Below are positions 1 through 8,269 of a stretch of 37,434 nt of DNA, one piece after another (within the stretch, counting starts at the first letter, position 1; every line of letters begins with the position of its first letter). The stretch is from contig JAGHSK010000011.1 of NCBI GenBank assembly GCA_018065895.1, positions 1 through 37,434 on the forward strand. The letters run 5' to 3'. The position numbers and the translations under genes were made by a program. The notes beneath the pieces were generated by a model. The model was not told where the DNA came from. It saw only the letters and a list, made by a program, of their open reading frames with translations, and did not search any database. This DNA comes from Candidatus Cacconaster equi (lineage in GTDB: Bacteria > Bacteroidota > Bacteroidia > Bacteroidales > UBA932).

Positions 1-1
1 G

Positions 2-193
2 AAATACGGTTGCTGGCTGGTCAACAATGATTCGCATAGATTCGTGTTCGACCGAGAATCCAGAATGTTTTCGGAAATCAGAAGTGGACGAGTCCTGGGC
101 AAATACACCTTCGAGGAATTCGACCAACTCACCCAAGAACGAGGAATGGTCGGCGAGTTCTCACCATACGAATTCAACATCGACAAACAGTAA
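2..193 (+). CDS. C-terminal end of an unknown protein (cut by window edge)
   Basis: The frame beginning at base 2 is open from the window edge to a TAA stop and gives 63 residues. The composition is that of a normal soluble protein, ending in ...EFSPYEFNIDKQ, with many charged and aromatic residues. A different frame over the same bases (from the ATG at 27) gives a Ser/Thr/Asn-rich translation that looks like a shadow, so this frame is preferred. I do not recognise the family and the N-terminus lies outside the window. It is followed by a long gap, so it is probably the last gene of its unit. Confidence 0.6.
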   Translation, partial: KYGCWLVNNDSHRFVFDRESRMFSEIRSGRVLGKYTFEEFDQLTQERGMVGEFSPYEFNIDKQ

Positions 194-605
194 AACAAAA
201 CGGTCCTGGGATGCGGTCAGAATCACATTCCGGGGCCATCTTATCTCCCAAAAGTTTATGGGCACGTTAATTACAATTGTACAGACGGATGATTCGAACC
301 TCTACATGGTGAGAGAAACTGACAGAAAGGATATCGTCTCTTCTGATTTCGTTCGCCACCGGCGAACAATTTTATGTTCGCGGCCCGAGTAGCAGGGCTT
401 TATCCCGCCGGATAGCGGCGATATTGTTAACTCTTCAGAGGTGTAGGTCTTGTGTGCGAAACTGTTTATCTTCTCGTTGATGCTATGTGCCTCTCGTTCG
501 TATGAGGAAATCGCTCTGAAAAAATGGTTAATTTTCAATAAATTATGTTATTTTCGCAGGAACTATGAGACTCATTTCGTGTCAACGATTCAAAATCTCA
601 CTCCT
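194..605. other. Gene-poor region upstream of the M64 peptidase
   Basis: About 410 bases with no convincing gene on either strand. It holds two small perfect hairpins: GTTCGCC-ACC-GGCGAAC at 351-367, followed by an AT-rich stretch, and CGCCG-GATAG-CGGCG at 406-420. A poor -7-like match (TATTTTCG, near 569) lies about 30 bases before the lipoprotein start, without a good -33 partner. Short open frames here (for example 302-538 minus) have no recognisable domain and no supporting context. Confidence 0.5.
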
Positions 606-3035
606 ATGAAATTCTCAAATAGCTTCAAATGGTTTGTTCTCGCCACTTTTTCGGCCATTTTTGTGGCAGGATGTGTTAAACCTCCAGAGCCTGAAAAACT
701 GAAGCCCGGCCCATCCGAGCCTAAAGAAAAGGAGCAGGAAACCATTCCGGCTCCCCGGCTGTCGGTCAGTACAATCAATCTGGATCAGGAAGGAGGCACA
801 GCTACCCTGGAAGTCGTTGCGGATACGACTTGGAAAACGTTTTTTGGAGCAGATGACTGGAATCACGGCGTCAGTATTTCTCCGGACAGCGGGCATAAAG
901 GCACGACTACGGTGACGATTACTGCGACGGACAAAAAAGTCGAATTGGAACATTTCTTAATAGTATTTTACAATTACCTGCCCACTCAAGGCCAACAATC
1001 GCATCTGTATATCGAAAAAGAGGGTACGGACAAAAAAGTTCTTGAAGCCATCTCGCAGTGGCTTGTGCCTGAAAGCGGAGAATGCGAGATAGAAATGTTC
1101 CACGGGCGTATATTCACTCTTAAATTGCCGGATGTGGACGGCAAGGCCCCACGAATACTGTCCGAATTGGACTCATTGAGGCGCTTTGAACTTTTGAGCT
1201 GGAAAGGGCACGAAGGCGATTTCTCCATCTTTAAAGAATTCCCCGTTCTTGAATGGCTTTATCTGTCACTTTTCGATGTCAATGAAATTCCGAAGGAGTT
1301 TCTTTCACTGACGCGGCTCAAGAGATTTTATCTCTTTTCAACCAATCTCTCTTTCTCCGGCTCCATTCCAGAAGAATTCAGGTATTTCCCCGACTTGGAA
1401 TATCTCGAAATCGGCCCAGGCTTGGGCGGTCCTGTGCCGGAATGGGTGTTGTCGAGCAAATTCTGGCCTAATTCCAGGTCTTATATGATGGAAATAAACG
1501 ATTTTGACCCGCTTTTCCCGTCAATCACGTTTAATGACTACTCTACCGGCAAGGAATATAATCTGGCTGACGAAGTCTCGAGCCATAAATACACGATGAT
1601 TGTTGCGTATTCCTATGGCCAATATGATATACTTTATCCTTTTGCTGGAGCCCTCGGCCCATACATAGAACAGATGTATCAGGCATATAAAGATGATGGG
1701 TTTCAAGTTATTGGCATTCCACAATATTTTATTGACGATTTTGGCGATGTTGTTCCTGGATATGGACCATTTGAAGTTGCCAGCTACCCTACGGAAGCTG
1801 CCCGTAAGGAAGGATTAACTGAACTCGCAAGCTATGGCCATGAATATTATTATTACGATTCCGGTCCAGCCGACCTGACCATTCTTGACAGTGACGGAAA
1901 AATATGTATTTCTACAAACCAGACGACCGACTATTCAGCGATAGCTGATTTCCTCAAGAAAGAGTTCAGACACGGATATCTGTACGAATCGAAGGACTAC
2001 TCACGCGACGGGGAGGTAAGGCTGGTTCAGAAAGCCTCCAAAGGCAGGGGGATAGACTTGATTTTCCTCGGCAACTGCTTCTCTGACAGACAGATTGCCG
2101 ACGGGACATTCAACAAGGTAATGAATGGCGCCGTAAATGCATTCTTCTATGAGGACCCTATGTATTCGATGAGAGATCTCTTCAATATCTATATTATTAC
2201 GACTGTCTCTCCCAATGAATATTATGGCCCGGGAACCAGGTCAGCCATCGATTTGAGGTTCGATGACCCATTTTATGGTGGCAGAGCCTCTATATGGTGC
2301 AACTATGATCAGATTTATAAATACTCATCAACATTGGTTTCACCATATAACTACGGCGCGGGGCGATACATTGTAGTTAATTATCTCCCTGCAAGAAAAG
2401 GAGTTAGCACACAGTCAACATACGATGTTGATAATGGAGGTAAATACTCCGAAGGTGGATTTGATGCATTCTTAGGCGTCAGAAATGGTGTGGAGATGGT
2501 GCAATTAGTGACGCACGAAGCCTGTGGCCACGGAATTGGCAAATTGGCGGACGAGTACGAGTACCCCGGAAACAGAATGCAACCCTCTTGGCTTTCACAC
2601 GGCGAAGAAAAATTGAAAGAGCGCCAGAAGCAGGGTTTTTATACGAATTTCTCCCTCACCCCAGATCCGGAGGCAGTTCCCTGGTCGAGATTTCTGAAAG
2701 ACAGCAGATATAATGGAGAGGGTTTGGGAGTGTATCCTATCGGAACAGAAAATTTTGCCGGATACAGGAGTAGCGATAGCGTTATGGGGAACTCCCCATT
2801 CACCTGTTTTTCAGCACCGTGCAGGTACACGCTTTGGCGGGCCATATCCTATCTGGCATACGGTGACAAGTTTGAGGACAATTACGAGAATTTTGTTGAA
2901 ATGGATGCTGACGCAAGAAATTACCGTATCGACTTACTTGCAGGGAAAGATACCAGATGGTATCACCCTGACCGTGAACACGGTGGCTGCTACTACTGGT
3001 TCGAACCTCTTTCCAATAATTTCAAGGTTGATTGA
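606..3035 (+). CDS. Lipoprotein with BACON, LRR-like and thioredoxin-like regions and an M64 zinc metallopeptidase domain
   Basis: Predicted secreted lipoprotein of 809 residues. The open frame runs further upstream, but the ATG at 606 is chosen because it gives a clean signal peptide with lipobox V-A-G-C and acylated Cys23. After a Pro/Glu-rich linker comes a BACON-like beta-sandwich (about 48-110), then leucine-rich-repeat-like segments (about 175-280). Next is an AhpC/thioredoxin-like stretch (about 300-455) without a CxxC pair. The C-terminal half carries HEACGHxxGxxxDEY: zinc ligands and catalytic Glu are H637, E638 and H642, followed by D649-E650-Y651, the signature of family M64 (IgA-peptidase-like) zinc peptidases. 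It probably sits on the cell surface or in the periplasm and cleaves host or environmental proteins; the substrate cannot be inferred. BACON domains are typical of Bacteroidetes surface proteins. It stands alone, transcribed ahead of the lipid operon. Confidence 0.88.
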   Translation: MKFSNSFKWFVLATFSAIFVAGCVKPPEPEKLKPGPSEPKEKEQETIPAPRLSVSTINLDQEGGTATLEVVADTTWKTFFGADDWNHGVSISPDSGHKGTTTVTITATDKKVELEHFLIVFYNYLPTQGQQSHLYIEKEGTDKKVLEAISQWLVPESGECEIEMFHGRIFTLKLPDVDGKAPRILSELDSLRRFELLSWKGHEGDFSIFKEFPVLEWLYLSLFDVNEIPKEFLSLTRLKRFYLFSTNLSFSGSIPEEFRYFPDLEYLEIGPGLGGPVPEWVLSSKFWPNSRSYMMEINDFDPLFPSITFNDYSTGKEYNLADEVSSHKYTMIVAYSYGQYDILYPFAGALGPYIEQMYQAYKDDGFQVIGIPQYFIDDFGDVVPGYGPFEVASYPTEAARKEGLTELASYGHEYYYYDSGPADLTILDSDGKICISTNQTTDYSAIADFLKKEFRHGYLYESKDYSRDGEVRLVQKASKGRGIDLIFLGNCFSDRQIADGTFNKVMNGAVNAFFYEDPMYSMRDLFNIYIITTVSPNEYYGPGTRSAIDLRFDDPFYGGRASIWCNYDQIYKYSSTLVSPYNYGAGRYIVVNYLPARKGVSTQSTYDVDNGGKYSEGGFDAFLGVRNGVEMVQLVTHEACGHGIGKLADEYEYPGNRMQPSWLSHGEEKLKERQKQGFYTNFSLTPDPEAVPWSRFLKDSRYNGEGLGVYPIGTENFAGYRSSDSVMGNSPFTCFSAPCRYTLWRAISYLAYGDKFEDNYENFVEMDADARNYRIDLLAGKDTRWYHPDREHGGCYYWFEPLSNNFKVD

Positions 3036-3100
3036 CAGTGGAATGTAAAAGACTCAGTTTCTGAAAAACACCGACAAATCTGCCCTGTTCACCGATAATA

Positions 3101-3132
3101 GTTGCTAATCACGAACGTATTAGGTAATTTTG
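3101..3132 (+). promoter_or_regulatory. Bacteroidetes-type promoter of the lipid/polyene operon
   Basis: GTTG at 3101-3104, a 20-base spacer, then TAATTTTG at 3125-3132. This is a full TAnnTTTG -7 match and three of four -33 bases. Transcription would begin near 3138-3141, which bears on the start codon of the next gene. Confidence 0.6.
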
Positions 3133-3156
3133 GAGATTGGCGTAAAAGCGGTAAAA

Positions 3157-4509
3157 GTGGCACAAGTCAAAGGATTTTCGAAAGTGTTCAGAGGTTTTGT
3201 TTCCATCATAAACAAAGCCTACTATCGCAGGATACAGTACATCGGACTGGAGAATATCCCGCGTGACGGCAATCCTGTGGTTCTTGCTGGAAATCACCAG
3301 AACTGCATGATGGACCCGCTCAATGTGGAGGCGGCATTATCCGACAGGAAGCCATACTGCCTCACTCGCGGAGACGTGTTCAAGATCAATGGCATCATAA
3401 CACGGTTTCTGTACTGGCTCGGTCTTCTTCCTGTCACAAGAGCCAGCTTCGACGGTGTGAGCATCACCAAGTCGAAGGAATCCAACAAATCGACCTTTTC
3501 AAAGGCCGAGGAGTACCTTGGAAATGGCAACACTCTGATAATTTTCCCGGAAGCGGCACATCAGGACAAGCGCTGGCTCGGATATTTCTCCCTCGCCTAC
3601 CTGACAATGTCCTTCCAGACAGCTGAGAAGTTTAATTTCAGCAAAGAGATATACGTTGTGCCTTTTGCGCACCACTATGCCAACTATTTCCACCCATTCT
3701 ACGATTTCCTGCTCCAGTTCGGTACCCCGATAGCCTTGTCGCAGTACTACGAGCTGTACAAAACCAAGCCGCGTACGGCAATGCGCGAAGTCAACGAAAA
3801 GGTGGAGGAGCAAATCCGTTCGATGATGTTGGACATCACCGACCTGGATCACTATGCCGGTATCGACCAGCTGCGCACGGGTCCGTACGGAGCCGAATTT
3901 GCCCGAAAATGCGGATTTGACCCGGAGGATTTGAGCGAAAAGCTGAAGGCCGACAAGAAACTGGTTGCCGGTCTTGAGGCAGCATCAGCATCTGAACCTG
4001 AAAAGACAAAATCGCTTCTCGACAGACTTCAATCACTTGAAACCAAGATAATGGAGAACGGCATGCGCGACTGGGTCGTAGCAGAAAAGCCGGGGAAGAA
4101 GGAGCTTGCTCTCAGAATCCTGGCACTTGTCGCCCTGCTGCCTTTGTTCGGACTGTCAGTTGCCGTCACCTGGCCGGCTCTGCTTATTCCATATCTTCTC
4201 GGAAAGATAAAAGTCAACGGAAAGGGAGACCTTCTCTTCCAAAGCACCTGGCAGTTCGGCACCACGGTTCTGATTACCGCACCGCTGCTCTGGATACTTC
4301 CTGCACTTATCCTGCTCTTCTCCGGGGCGATATTCAAGGCTCTTGCATTTTTCATAGCGTACCCTCTCCTTCTGACGTTCGCCGTAAAATACAAGATGTT
4401 CTTCGTAAAGACGAAAGGTGTTTGGAGATATGTAACAGGCGGGAATTCGGAAAAACTTTCCGATGAGCGCAGAGCAATTATTGAAGAAATAGACAAAACA
4501 TTATCATAA
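3157..4509 (+). CDS. Membrane 1-acyl-glycerol-3-phosphate-type acyltransferase (PlsC family)
   Basis: Acyltransferase of the PlsC/LPLAT family, transferring an acyl chain from ACP or CoA to an acceptor alcohol. The catalytic NHxxxMD-type block is seen as GNHQNCMMDPL, with the later FPE block (LIIFPEAAHQD) and TR-rich motifs. Two or three hydrophobic segments follow in the C-terminal third, so the protein is membrane-bound. No ATG is available near the front. The frame could begin at TTG 3130, but that codon lies inside or before the -7 box, upstream of the expected transcript start, so GTG 3157 is preferred (450 residues); this choice is uncertain. It is the first gene of the operon, 2 bases ahead of the ketosynthase. 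In aryl polyene and flexirubin loci such enzymes load the product onto a lipid; that role is inferred here. Confidence 0.85.
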   Translation: MAQVKGFSKVFRGFVSIINKAYYRRIQYIGLENIPRDGNPVVLAGNHQNCMMDPLNVEAALSDRKPYCLTRGDVFKINGIITRFLYWLGLLPVTRASFDGVSITKSKESNKSTFSKAEEYLGNGNTLIIFPEAAHQDKRWLGYFSLAYLTMSFQTAEKFNFSKEIYVVPFAHHYANYFHPFYDFLLQFGTPIALSQYYELYKTKPRTAMREVNEKVEEQIRSMMLDITDLDHYAGIDQLRTGPYGAEFARKCGFDPEDLSEKLKADKKLVAGLEAASASEPEKTKSLLDRLQSLETKIMENGMRDWVVAEKPGKKELALRILALVALLPLFGLSVAVTWPALLIPYLLGKIKVNGKGDLLFQSTWQFGTTVLITAPLLWILPALILLFSGAIFKALAFFIAYPLLLTFAVKYKMFFVKTKGVWRYVTGGNSEKLSDERRAIIEEIDKTLS

Positions 4510-4511
4510 CT

Positions 4512-5741
4512 ATGGACAACAACAGAAGAGTAGTCATCACAGGAATGGGAATCTGGTCCTGCCTTGGCACAAGCCTCGAAGAGGTCAAAGAGTCGCTTTA
4601 CAACGGAAAATCAGGCATCATATTCGAGCCCGAACGCAAGGAGATGGGCTTCCAGTCAGGCCTTACCGCATTCGTGAAGAAACCTGAACTCAAAGGCATC
4701 GTCGACAGAGCACACAGAGTGTTCATGCCGGAAGAGGCGCAGTATGCGTATATGGCAACGGTTGACGCACTTAAAATGGCGAATCTCACCCCGGAATATA
4801 TCGAGAATCACGACATCGGTCTTCTCTACGGAAACGACAGTAGCGCAGATGCAGTCGTAAAGAGCGTTGACATAATGAGGGCAAAACACTCCACCCGCCT
4901 GGTTGGTTCCGGTGCGATATTCCAGTCAATGAACTCCACCGTTACGATGAACCTCGGTTGCCTGTTCAAACTGCGCGGCATCAATATGACCGTCAGCGCA
5001 GCCTGCGCCAGCGGTTCCCACGCAATCGGTCTTGGCTCCCTTCTCATCAAGTGGGGACTTCAGGATTGTGTCGTATGCGGAGGAGCCCAGGAGGTCAATC
5101 CTAATTCAATCGGCAGTTTCGACGGCATCAGTGCATTCTCACAAAGAGAGGACGAGCCTGAAAAGGCTTCCCGTCCGTTCGACATCAACCGTGACGGTCT
5201 CGTACCGGGCGGCGGAGCAGCCACAGTCGTAATCGAAAGTTATGAATCAGCCGTCAAGCGCGGTGCGCCTATCATTGCCGAGGTACTTGGATATGGTTTC
5301 TCCGCAAATGGCGACCACATCTCCTCCCCTAATGTCGACGGTCCTAGGAAATCCCTTCTCATGGCGCTTGAGCAAAGCGGCGTGGCAAAAGAGAAGATAG
5401 GCTACATCAATGCCCACGCCACCTCAACACACGTAGGCGACACTAATGAGGCTAAAGCCATCTATGCCGTATTCGGCGACAACATGCCTCCTGTAACCTC
5501 AACAAAGGGGCAGACAGGTCACGAAATGTGGATGGCCGGAGCAAGCGAGGTCATCTATTCGATTCTGATGATGAAGAACAACTTCATTGCAGCAAATCTC
5601 AACTTCGAAAAGGGCGATGAAGACACCTGCAAGCTGAATATCCCGGGAAAGAGAATCGACAATTACAAATTCGACACCTTTCTCTCAAACAGCTTCGGAT
5701 TCGGAGGCACCAACTCAACACTTGTAATCAAAAACCTTTAA
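4512..5741 (+). CDS. Beta-ketoacyl-[ACP] synthase (FabB/FabF-like ketosynthase)
   Basis: Condensing enzyme that extends an acyl-ACP with malonyl-ACP. It is a full-length KAS I/II fold of 409 residues. The nucleophile is Cys165 in SAACASGSH and the two decarboxylation histidines are His302 (NAHATSTHVGD) and His337 (KGQTGHE), with Lys332 before the second. The usual GHxLGAAG loop reads GHEMWMAGASE, replacing small residues by Trp and Met near the active site. That could shape chain specificity, although I recall similar loops in other Bacteroidetes synthases. Only one synthase is present, so there is no chain-length-factor partner of the kind seen in type II polyketide loci. It lies between the acyltransferase and the carrier protein. 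Confidence 0.93.
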   Translation: MDNNRRVVITGMGIWSCLGTSLEEVKESLYNGKSGIIFEPERKEMGFQSGLTAFVKKPELKGIVDRAHRVFMPEEAQYAYMATVDALKMANLTPEYIENHDIGLLYGNDSSADAVVKSVDIMRAKHSTRLVGSGAIFQSMNSTVTMNLGCLFKLRGINMTVSAACASGSHAIGLGSLLIKWGLQDCVVCGGAQEVNPNSIGSFDGISAFSQREDEPEKASRPFDINRDGLVPGGGAATVVIESYESAVKRGAPIIAEVLGYGFSANGDHISSPNVDGPRKSLLMALEQSGVAKEKIGYINAHATSTHVGDTNEAKAIYAVFGDNMPPVTSTKGQTGHEMWMAGASEVIYSILMMKNNFIAANLNFEKGDEDTCKLNIPGKRIDNYKFDTFLSNSFGFGGTNSTLVIKNL

Positions 5742-5767
5742 CAAAAGTCCCGCAAGGGCAGAATATT

Positions 5768-6007
5768 ATGGAAAAAAGTGAACTTATTGAAAAAATGGTA
5801 TCAATTCTGGCCGACGATTTCGAGATCGATCCTTCTGCCATCACCCCGGATGCTCCTATCAAGGAGACTCTCCATCTTGACAGCCTCAGCCTCGTTGACA
5901 TGGTAGGATTGGTTGAAGACGAGTTTGAAGTTGAAATCAAGGCTGCAGACCTGCCTAAGATCCGCACATTCGCCGACCTCTACGACTATGTCCATTCAAG
6001 AATGTAA
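5768..6007 (+). CDS. Acyl carrier protein
   Basis: Small acidic protein of 79 residues with the phosphopantetheine attachment motif LDSLS; the modified residue is Ser39. Helix II-like acidic residues follow (VDMVGLVEDEFEVEI). It carries the growing acyl chain between the enzymes of this operon. Its last 20 bases overlap the start of the next gene, which suggests coupled translation. It is probably a dedicated carrier and not the housekeeping AcpP, because it is embedded with pathway enzymes and lacks the standard neighbours fabD and fabF. Confidence 0.93.
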   Translation: MEKSELIEKMVSILADDFEIDPSAITPDAPIKETLHLDSLSLVDMVGLVEDEFEVEIKAADLPKIRTFADLYDYVHSRM

Positions 6008-6425
6008 AGTCGTCACGGACATTGCAAGTCTGATACCTCAGAGGTCTCCGATTGCAATGGTTGACAGGTTCGAATACATCGACCAGCGCAGCTGCCGATC
6101 CTCTTTGAATATACTTCCCGGCAACATGTTTCTTGATGATGCCGGGAATATGATTCAGGAGGGTTATCTGGAGCATATCGCCCAGAGCGCCGCCGCCTAC
6201 ATAGGCTACTGCCGTCTTCTTGAGGGCAAAACAGTGGCTCTCGGATATATCGGGGACATCCGCAAATGCAAGTTCTCGGGAAATGTCGCAAAAAAAGGCG
6301 GCATCTTGAACACTGACGTTAAAATTGTCTCCGTAGTGGGAGGTATCACAATGATTTCCGCAACCACCTCGGATGAAAACGGAGAAATATTGAATTGTTC
6401 AATGAAACTGGCTGTTGACGAATGA
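5988..6425 (+). CDS. Hotdog-fold dehydratase-like protein, ApeP-like (keeps Glu, lacks His)
   Basis: FabZ/FabA-like hotdog protein of 145 residues. The start at 5988 is chosen because the protein then begins shortly before the family's opening block (LIPQRSPIAMVDR, like FabZ LLPHRFPFLLVDR). The central helix reads EGYLEHIAQSAAAY, so the catalytic acid is Glu62, aligned with FabZ LEAMAQ. The FabZ GHFPG segment is missing; the aligned region reads MFLDDAGNMIQ, with Phe where the catalytic His should be. FLDxxGxxxxxxxxEyxAQ is, from memory, the pattern of ApeP-type proteins in aryl polyene clusters. It overlaps the ACP gene by 20 bases and the next hotdog gene by 4, so the three are likely made together. 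On its own it may not dehydrate 3-hydroxyacyl-ACP. Confidence 0.8.
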   Translation: MSIQECKVVTDIASLIPQRSPIAMVDRFEYIDQRSCRSSLNILPGNMFLDDAGNMIQEGYLEHIAQSAAAYIGYCRLLEGKTVALGYIGDIRKCKFSGNVAKKGGILNTDVKIVSVVGGITMISATTSDENGEILNCSMKLAVDE

Positions 6426-6790
6426 TGGAAGAGAACGTTTTTTTCACCGTCAAGTCGAGAAAGACTGACGAAGAAGGAAAGGAGCTGTTCCTCATACACC
6501 TGTGTGAAGGACACAAGGTGTACGAAGGGCACTTCCCCGGCAAACCGGTGTGCCCCGGCGTAATGACGCTCTCCGTTGTCCGCCAATGTGCAGAGCAGAT
6601 TGCCGGCCGCAGCCTGAAATGGTCCGAGATCAAGAACTGCCGTTTCACGGGAATGTTGTTCCCGGGATACGACGTCCTGGTCATCGTTTCGATGTGCCCG
6701 GAAGAAAACACCTTCACGGTCTGCGCAGAACTGGTCTCCCCGGACAACCATGAAAATCAGTTTCTTACCTTGAAAGGAACTTTACAGTAG
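6422..6790 (+). CDS. Hotdog-fold 3-hydroxyacyl-ACP dehydratase-like protein, ApeI-like (keeps His, lacks Glu)
   Basis: Short hotdog protein of 122 residues with the FabZ-type segment YEGHFPGKPVCPGV, so the catalytic His is His37. The acid that FabZ has 14 residues later is replaced by Ser51 (MTLSVVRQCAEQ). This is the reverse of the preceding protein, which has the acid but no His. ApeI-type proteins of aryl polyene clusters show the same HFPGxPVxPG block. Methionine codons stand at 6422 and 6425, and either could be used. It overlaps the upstream hotdog gene by 4 bases and stops 4 bases before the FAD enzyme. Confidence 0.82.
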   Translation: MMEENVFFTVKSRKTDEEGKELFLIHLCEGHKVYEGHFPGKPVCPGVMTLSVVRQCAEQIAGRSLKWSEIKNCRFTGMLFPGYDVLVIVSMCPEENTFTVCAELVSPDNHENQFLTLKGTLQ

Positions 6791-6794
6791 AAAT

Positions 6795-8258
6795 ATGACA
6801 ACTCCGGAGTACGATATCGTCGTTATTGGAGGTGGCCTTTCGGGCCTCTCCTGCGCCTATACCCTTCTGAAGGAGGGATACTCCGTCTGTGTCCTCGAAC
6901 AAGGGCACATTGTGGGAGGCGCATTCCAATCTTTCAACAGACGCGGTGCCAGATTCGACACTGGCTTCCACTATGTGGGAGGTGTGAGAAAAGGAGAAAT
7001 GATGTATCCGCTCATTTCGTATTTCGGATTGGACAATCTCCCTTGGAAAAGACTTTCCGACGAGTGCTTTTTAGAGCTTTCCGTAAGAGGACGCATGTTC
7101 CGTCTCCGTAACGGATTTGACAACTTCCGCAATGACCTCGTCAAGGAATTCCCGGATGAAGCTGATGGCATCGATGCCGTAATTGCAGTACTGCGTGACA
7201 TCAGCGATCATATGTACGACTCGCTCGCTCTCGACTGGAACATCATCGACAGTGACTGGTTCACCACATCGGCCTACGAATTCCTGCAGGAGCACATCAA
7301 ATCGCAACTTCTCAGAGACGTGTTGTGCGCCGGCGCCTTCACCACAGAACTGACCGAAACCCTGCCGTTGTACTCCTTCGCGCAGTCACTCGCCTCATTT
7401 ATCCAAGGCTCATACCGTATGAGCGGTGGCGGACAAAGGATTGCTGACACCCTTGCTTCTGAAATAGAGGCGCTCGGAGGGACCATCATCACTTGTACCA
7501 AGGTGAGCTCATTCGCATTGTCGTCCGACGGCCGCATCGAAGCCGCCATATGCGGAAGAAAGAGATTCACGGCAAAACAGTTTGTATCCACCATTCATCC
7601 AACGCTTACAATCGGGCTCATTCCGGAGACACCGTTTGTACGGAAAATCTACAGAAAAAGGATGGCCGCTCTCAAGAACAGCGTTGGAATGTTCACCACG
7701 CACCTGCTCATTCGGAAAGATACGATTCCGTACCGCAACTGTATGCTGGCCATTCACGGCAGCGACGACTTGTGGCACAACTCTTTCGAAGCCCAGGATC
7801 CTGTCCGGGAGATGCTCGTGAACTTCAATTTGCAGGAGCGGGAAGAGCCCTTTGTAAGGGACATTGACCTGCTTACCCCTATGTCGTGGGATGCAGTCAA
7901 GGAGTGGGCCGACACGGTAAGGGGCCACAGGCCGGAATCCTACGAAGAATTCAAACAGAAAAAGGCACGCGAGAGCATAGCCCTTGCGGAACAATACATT
8001 CCTCAGCTTGAGGAAAACATAGAGAGGATATGGACAAGTACGCCTCTCACATACCGCGATTACACGGGAACGGTTGAAGGATCGGCCTTCGGAGTAAGGA
8101 AATCAAGCAAAAACCTTATGGGCACCATGCTCTCCCCTCTCACACCGATAGACAACCTCTTCATATCAGGACAAAGCATGACACTGCACGGAATGCTTGG
8201 AACGATGATGTCATCAATCCGCACCTGCAGCATAATATGCAAAAAAAGAATTTTATAA
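6795..8258 (+). CDS. FAD-dependent oxidoreductase, phytoene desaturase / retinol saturase-like
   Basis: Flavoprotein of 487 residues in the CrtI/CrtISO/retinol-saturase group. The N-terminal dinucleotide-binding loop is VVIGGGLSGLS (Gly12, Gly14, Gly17) followed by the acidic residue of VLEQ and the family's GG block (HIVGGAFQSF, then FDTGFHYVGG). A GGGQRIADTL substrate-domain motif lies near residue 215, and the C-terminal FISGQSMTLHGMLG matches the family's FAD-closing motif. Such enzymes add or remove double bonds, or isomerise them, in polyenes and long acyl chains. Here it probably adjusts the unsaturation of the chain built by the neighbouring synthase; whether it saturates or desaturates cannot be read from sequence. 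Carotenoid genes (crtB, crtE) are absent, so a carotenoid role is unlikely. Confidence 0.85.
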   Translation: MTTPEYDIVVIGGGLSGLSCAYTLLKEGYSVCVLEQGHIVGGAFQSFNRRGARFDTGFHYVGGVRKGEMMYPLISYFGLDNLPWKRLSDECFLELSVRGRMFRLRNGFDNFRNDLVKEFPDEADGIDAVIAVLRDISDHMYDSLALDWNIIDSDWFTTSAYEFLQEHIKSQLLRDVLCAGAFTTELTETLPLYSFAQSLASFIQGSYRMSGGGQRIADTLASEIEALGGTIITCTKVSSFALSSDGRIEAAICGRKRFTAKQFVSTIHPTLTIGLIPETPFVRKIYRKRMAALKNSVGMFTTHLLIRKDTIPYRNCMLAIHGSDDLWHNSFEAQDPVREMLVNFNLQEREEPFVRDIDLLTPMSWDAVKEWADTVRGHRPESYEEFKQKKARESIALAEQYIPQLEENIERIWTSTPLTYRDYTGTVEGSAFGVRKSSKNLMGTMLSPLTPIDNLFISGQSMTLHGMLGTMMSSIRTCSIICKKRIL

Positions 8259-8269
8259 CATACGACAAT

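Noticed and set aside
240-310. tRNA-like T-loop (GGTTCGAATC on the minus strand)
   Set aside because: The flanking bases do not form a T stem and no anticodon or acceptor arm can be drawn.
302-538. Minus-strand open frame of 78 codons upstream of the M64 gene
   Set aside because: No recognisable domain, no promoter and no neighbour support. It contains the two hairpins of the intergenic region.
450-605. N-terminal extension of the M64 lipoprotein
   Set aside because: The extra 52 residues precede a complete lipoprotein signal peptide starting at 606.
4029-4496. Minus-strand open frame of 155 codons
   Set aside because: Antisense shadow of the acyltransferase with no domain.
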